From an uncultured Phocaeicola sp. (GTDB lineage: Bacteria; Bacteroidota; Bacteroidia; Bacteroidales; Bacteroidaceae), in contig CAUBDX010000012.1 in assembly GCA_958434805.1 (NCBI GenBank), positions 1 to 64,000 on the forward strand: a DNA stretch of 64,000 bases, written 5' to 3'. This document shows, in pieces, positions 61,476 through 64,000 of the stretch; position 1 is the first letter of the stretch; each line of letters begins with the position of its first letter. The notes below the pieces were generated by a model. The model searched no databases. It had not been told where the DNA came from and saw nothing but the letters and a program-made list of their open reading frames with translations. Made by a program: the position numbers and the translations under genes.

Positions 61476-61823
61476 TTAGTAGTTTCTCTTTGATGTATAT
61501 TTTTCTTGTAGAGTAGCAACACGTTCCTTCTCAACCCATTTAATTAATTCGTCCTCAAAGAAATAAACTTTGTTTCCTTGTATATAATGAGGTATGGTTC
61601 GGTTTCTGACCATTTTATTGATGCCATTTTTAGTTTGATTTAGAATTTGACATGCTTTTTCAATATTTATAGGTCTGTGCTTATCAACCCCTAAACCTAA
61701 TTGTGACTCTATATGTTCAAGTAAAACTCTCATTTCAGCAATTTCATTTATAAGATAATTTACTGCTTTAGGAGTGTTTTGCAAAGTCAACTCCTCTTTA
61801 TTGATTGTTTCATCAGTATTCAT
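61476..61823 (-). CDS. Excisionase-like HTH (HTH_17) protein
   Basis: 115 residues. N-terminal coiled-coil helix (about 18-45), then an MerR/excisionase-type winged helix (I-E-K-A-C-Q-I-L-N-Q-T-K-N-G-I-N-K-M-V near 54-72, followed by G-N-K-V-Y-F-F-E-D-E-L). Such proteins accompany mobile elements and act as excision or regulatory factors. Lies between the ATPase gene and the unknown 398-residue gene, same strand. Confidence 0.75.
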   Translation of the reverse strand: MNTDETINKEELTLQNTPKAVNYLINEIAEMRVLLEHIESQLGLGVDKHRPINIEKACQILNQTKNGINKMVRNRTIPHYIQGNKVYFFEDELIKWVEKERVATLQEKYTSKRNY

Positions 61824-61867
61824 ATGCCAAACAGTTATATTGATTAATAATGCTATGATAATGTAGC

Positions 61868-63247
61868 TTACTGTTGATTTATAATATAATACCCCCCCGT
61901 TTTTTGTGCCCCCCTAAACTCAATTAAACCTGATTTAACTAAAGAATTTAAGTGGCGTTTTGCTGTTGGAATACTTTTCTTTATTAATTCTGCAATCTTG
62001 GACGAATTGAGTCCAGGATATTTCTGGATTATCTTTAAAACTTCTTTCTCCTTGCTATTTACAGTATCATTTACAGTATCATTTACAGTATCATTCTTGA
62101 TACTGATACCTCTTTTGAATATAACCGTAAACATCCCGTCCGTATGAAAATCAGGCTCAGGAAGATTGGCTTCTTTCATAGCTTCTTGCATACGGGGAAT
62201 GCCGGATGCCACCCTTTCAACCAAATGCATACGGGTAAACAATCCAAAGATTAATGGGTTGCGTGTCATGCTCTTGTGTCCGAAATCTTTAGCTACGATA
62301 GGCAAAAGCCCTCCGGGATTAGAAACCTCTACTCGGTCATCAAACATTTCTATTGTAATGGTTGCTCCCTGTTCGTAATAATCACGATGTGAGAGAGCGT
62401 TAATAATGGCTTCTTTAAACACAGTAAGAGGAATTTCCCAAATTTCTTCTCTTGGTCCTGCTCCCTCAATTTTATAAGCTACTTGCAGTTTACTTTCTAG
62501 CCATGCCATAGCCTGCAAATATTGTTGGTATAGTGGACCGCCAAAGGTTTTATCATCAATGATATATACTTTGGTTGTTCCTTTGAAAAGGACACATCTT
62601 GTTACTGCGTGTGGAAACTTTCGTTCAGGTTGTTTCCCAAAGAACATGGCTGCTCCATTCTTGGCTACTCCGTTATCCGTAAACAGTTCCAAATTCTCAA
62701 ATATCTGTTTGTTGGCAGTCGATGGACTTAGCTTTGCTTCCGTGCGAAAGTCTTTTATCGCTTGTTCATCTGCATCTGTGTAAATGTTGAACCACGAACA
62801 AGGGATAGCATCAAAAAATATTTTGTTGCATTCCTGAAAGAAACTGCGCATTTCTTCGACAGTACGAAGTTTCTGTGAGTTTGCTCCCTCACGCACAAAG
62901 ATAGAACCGGAAAATATATAAGGTTTATCTTTCCCTGATGGAACATCAATTACCCAAACTGTCTTATCCTCGATATTTACCGCATACATATCACAATGGA
63001 GAGCTGGAGATATTTCACTGATAGAGCCTTGAATGGCTGAACGTTTGTCATTTTCCAAACCTGTACCAATAATCTGTCCGTTATCATCTACGCCGATAAG
63101 CAAATATCCTCCGTCAGCATTAGCGAAAGCGCAAATTTCCTCTGTTAGTTCACGAACTTTTAAAGGTACACGAACTTTAAACTCTACATTATAGCCTTCT
63201 CCGCTATCGATAAGTGATTGTATGGTTTCTGTATTTGTCATAGACAT
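61868..63247 (-). CDS. AlbA_2/GHKL ATP-binding protein (Schlafen-type DNA-binding domain)
   Basis: 459 residues. N-terminal AlbA_2 domain (about 10-135: E-F-K-V-R near 22, F-A-N-A-D-G-G-Y-L-L-I-G-V-D-D near 42-56, F-V-R-E-G-A-N near 118). HATPase_c_4-type domain (about 250-380: A-L-S-H-R-D-Y near 286, N-P-G-G-L near 310). C-terminal winged helix (about 400-455). Between them lies a D-T-V-N tandem repeat. Usually called RecG-like or putative transcriptional regulator; found in mobile and defence islands. Function unknown. Confidence 0.8.
   Translation of the reverse strand: MSMTNTETIQSLIDSGEGYNVEFKVRVPLKVRELTEEICAFANADGGYLLIGVDDNGQIIGTGLENDKRSAIQGSISEISPALHCDMYAVNIEDKTVWVIDVPSGKDKPYIFSGSIFVREGANSQKLRTVEEMRSFFQECNKIFFDAIPCSWFNIYTDADEQAIKDFRTEAKLSPSTANKQIFENLELFTDNGVAKNGAAMFFGKQPERKFPHAVTRCVLFKGTTKVYIIDDKTFGGPLYQQYLQAMAWLESKLQVAYKIEGAGPREEIWEIPLTVFKEAIINALSHRDYYEQGATITIEMFDDRVEVSNPGGLLPIVAKDFGHKSMTRNPLIFGLFTRMHLVERVASGIPRMQEAMKEANLPEPDFHTDGMFTVIFKRGISIKNDTVNDTVNDTVNSKEKEVLKIIQKYPGLNSSKIAELIKKSIPTAKRHLNSLVKSGLIEFRGAQKTGGYYIINQQ
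62057..62095. repeat. 12-bp tandem repeat in the ATPase gene
   Basis: Three exact copies of ATTTACAGTATC plus a partial, in frame, encoding the D-T-V-N repeat in the linker before the winged helix. Confidence 0.8.
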
Positions 63248-63318
63248 CTATAAATATAATGCAAAAATAGTCATTTCTATTGTTTTAATAACTCTAAAAA
63301 CAAGGATATATATATGGT

Positions 63319-64000
63319 TTACTTCAAATTGTTCTTTCTGAAATTAGAGGGGCTGCATCCTCTATACTTTTTGAAAAACTTATTAAGATGGCTTTCATCG
63401 GTAAATCCCAATTCTTCAACGATTTCACAAATTCTCATTTGACTATGTAATAATCTATTTTCTACTAACTTTAGTTTGTAGTTTAAAATGTATTGCTGCA
63501 TAGTTTCATTAGTATGTTTTTTGATATATCGTCCTAAATAATTCTCCGAAATGCCAAAATGTTGGCTTATATCTTTTGCTCTGATTTTACCTGTTTTATA
63601 GATGTTTGCTTGAATATACTGCAATATGTCAAGCGATTTGTCCTCAGAGCATTCATCCACCTGTTCAGGCAAGAACATTGCGATATTGCGTGCTACCACA
63701 ATAATAATCGTATTAATTATTTGTGTTATAATCTCCTTGCTGTATAAATTTCGGTTAATATATTCCCTGATAATCGCTTCAATCATGGGTTTCACCAATA
63801 GCTTATCTACTTTATTTCTTAGTATACAACCGGGTTGATGATTAGCATGTTGAAGAATAAACTCCAGTCTTTGGATATTTTCAGCACCGAAAACAGAAGA
63901 ATGTATATATATGTCGTTAAACTTGATGTCGACAAACTTAGTTGTTGTATGGATTTCGAAAGAATGCGTATCTCCGGGAGTAATCATAAACAAATGTCCG
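63319..64000 (-). CDS. AraC-family regulator, cut by the window edge
   Basis: About 227 residues visible. The frame stays open through the window edge, so the true start lies outside. A cupin-like sensor part begins before M-I-T-P-G-D-T-H-S-F-E-I, followed by a helical linker. The C-terminal AraC DNA-binding domain (about 125-220) shows I-S-Q-H-F-G-I-S-E-N-Y-L-G-R-Y and L-G-F-T-D-E-S-H-L-N-K-F-F-K-K-Y. Its target is probably outside the window. Confidence 0.85.
   Translation of the reverse strand, partial: GHLFMITPGDTHSFEIHTTTKFVDIKFNDIYIHSSVFGAENIQRLEFILQHANHQPGCILRNKVDKLLVKPMIEAIIREYINRNLYSKEIITQIINTIIIVVARNIAMFLPEQVDECSEDKSLDILQYIQANIYKTGKIRAKDISQHFGISENYLGRYIKKHTNETMQQYILNYKLKLVENRLLHSQMRICEIVEELGFTDESHLNKFFKKYRGCSPSNFRKNNLK

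Overview
The window reads as Bacteroidales chromosome, most likely Bacteroides or Phocaeicola. The supports are many TAnnTTTG (-7) promoter boxes in place of TATAAT, SusD-like and OMP_b-brl/TonB-type outer-membrane proteins, lipoproteins with acidic residues right after the lipid cysteine, and a typical core complement (priA, gltX, waaA, prfB, a three-part biotin-dependent carboxylase). Species cannot be fixed from sequence reading alone.

From 1 to about 18.2 kb lies an accessory mosaic. Three times a module repeats: the 3' end of a Fic gene on the plus strand, then cargo genes, then the 3' end of a mobilisation-type gene on the minus strand. Cargo 1 is an orphan SusD-like lipoprotein plus a small membrane protein. 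Cargo 2 is an S41 peptidase. Cargo 3 is a DUF3784 protein, a secreted protein, a TonB-type receptor, an unknown protein and a LuxR regulator. Between modules 1 and 2 sit an ISL3/ISAon1-type insertion sequence, a HAD/Nudix/Crp block, a DUF1016 nuclease and a truncated integrase. A structured element of about 215 bp occurs next to the mob remnant of modules 1 and 2, and its outer stem differs in sequence between copies while pairing is kept.

From 18.2 to 38.8 kb the content is mainly core: B12-binding radical SAM protein, three GNAT acetyltransferases, DUF488, the carboxylase operon (biotin carboxylase, biotin carrier, carboxyltransferase), an S37 peptidase, cobalamin adenosyltransferase, DUF2795, an outer-membrane barrel, PriA, a PHP hydrolase, a low-molecular-weight phosphatase, a 7TM-HD phosphodiesterase, GltX and WaaA. 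The carboxylase and the cobalamin adenosyltransferase both fit methylmalonyl/propionyl-CoA metabolism.

From 38.8 to 43.4 kb there is a gene-poor stretch with a 21-bp-period palindrome array, a 170-bp segment bounded by exact 17-bp inverted repeats (candidate invertible promoter), an AraC-type regulator and a 935-residue surface lipoprotein resembling Bacteroides S-layer-like proteins. From 43.4 to 45.8 kb follows a compact operon: membrane protein, Nudix-cupin fusion, nucleotide-sugar dehydratase.

From 46.2 to 59.5 kb core content resumes: M20 deacetylase, acyl-CoA ligase, RF2, a 43-residue membrane peptide, CYTH protein, TonB-type receptor, ECF sigma factor, VanZ, NSS transporter, helix-hairpin-helix protein and alkaline phosphatase. 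From 59.5 kb to the right edge the sequence is accessory again: decayed DNA, a conserved unknown protein with an N-terminal HTH, an excisionase-like HTH protein, an AlbA_2/GHKL ATPase and an AraC regulator cut by the window edge.
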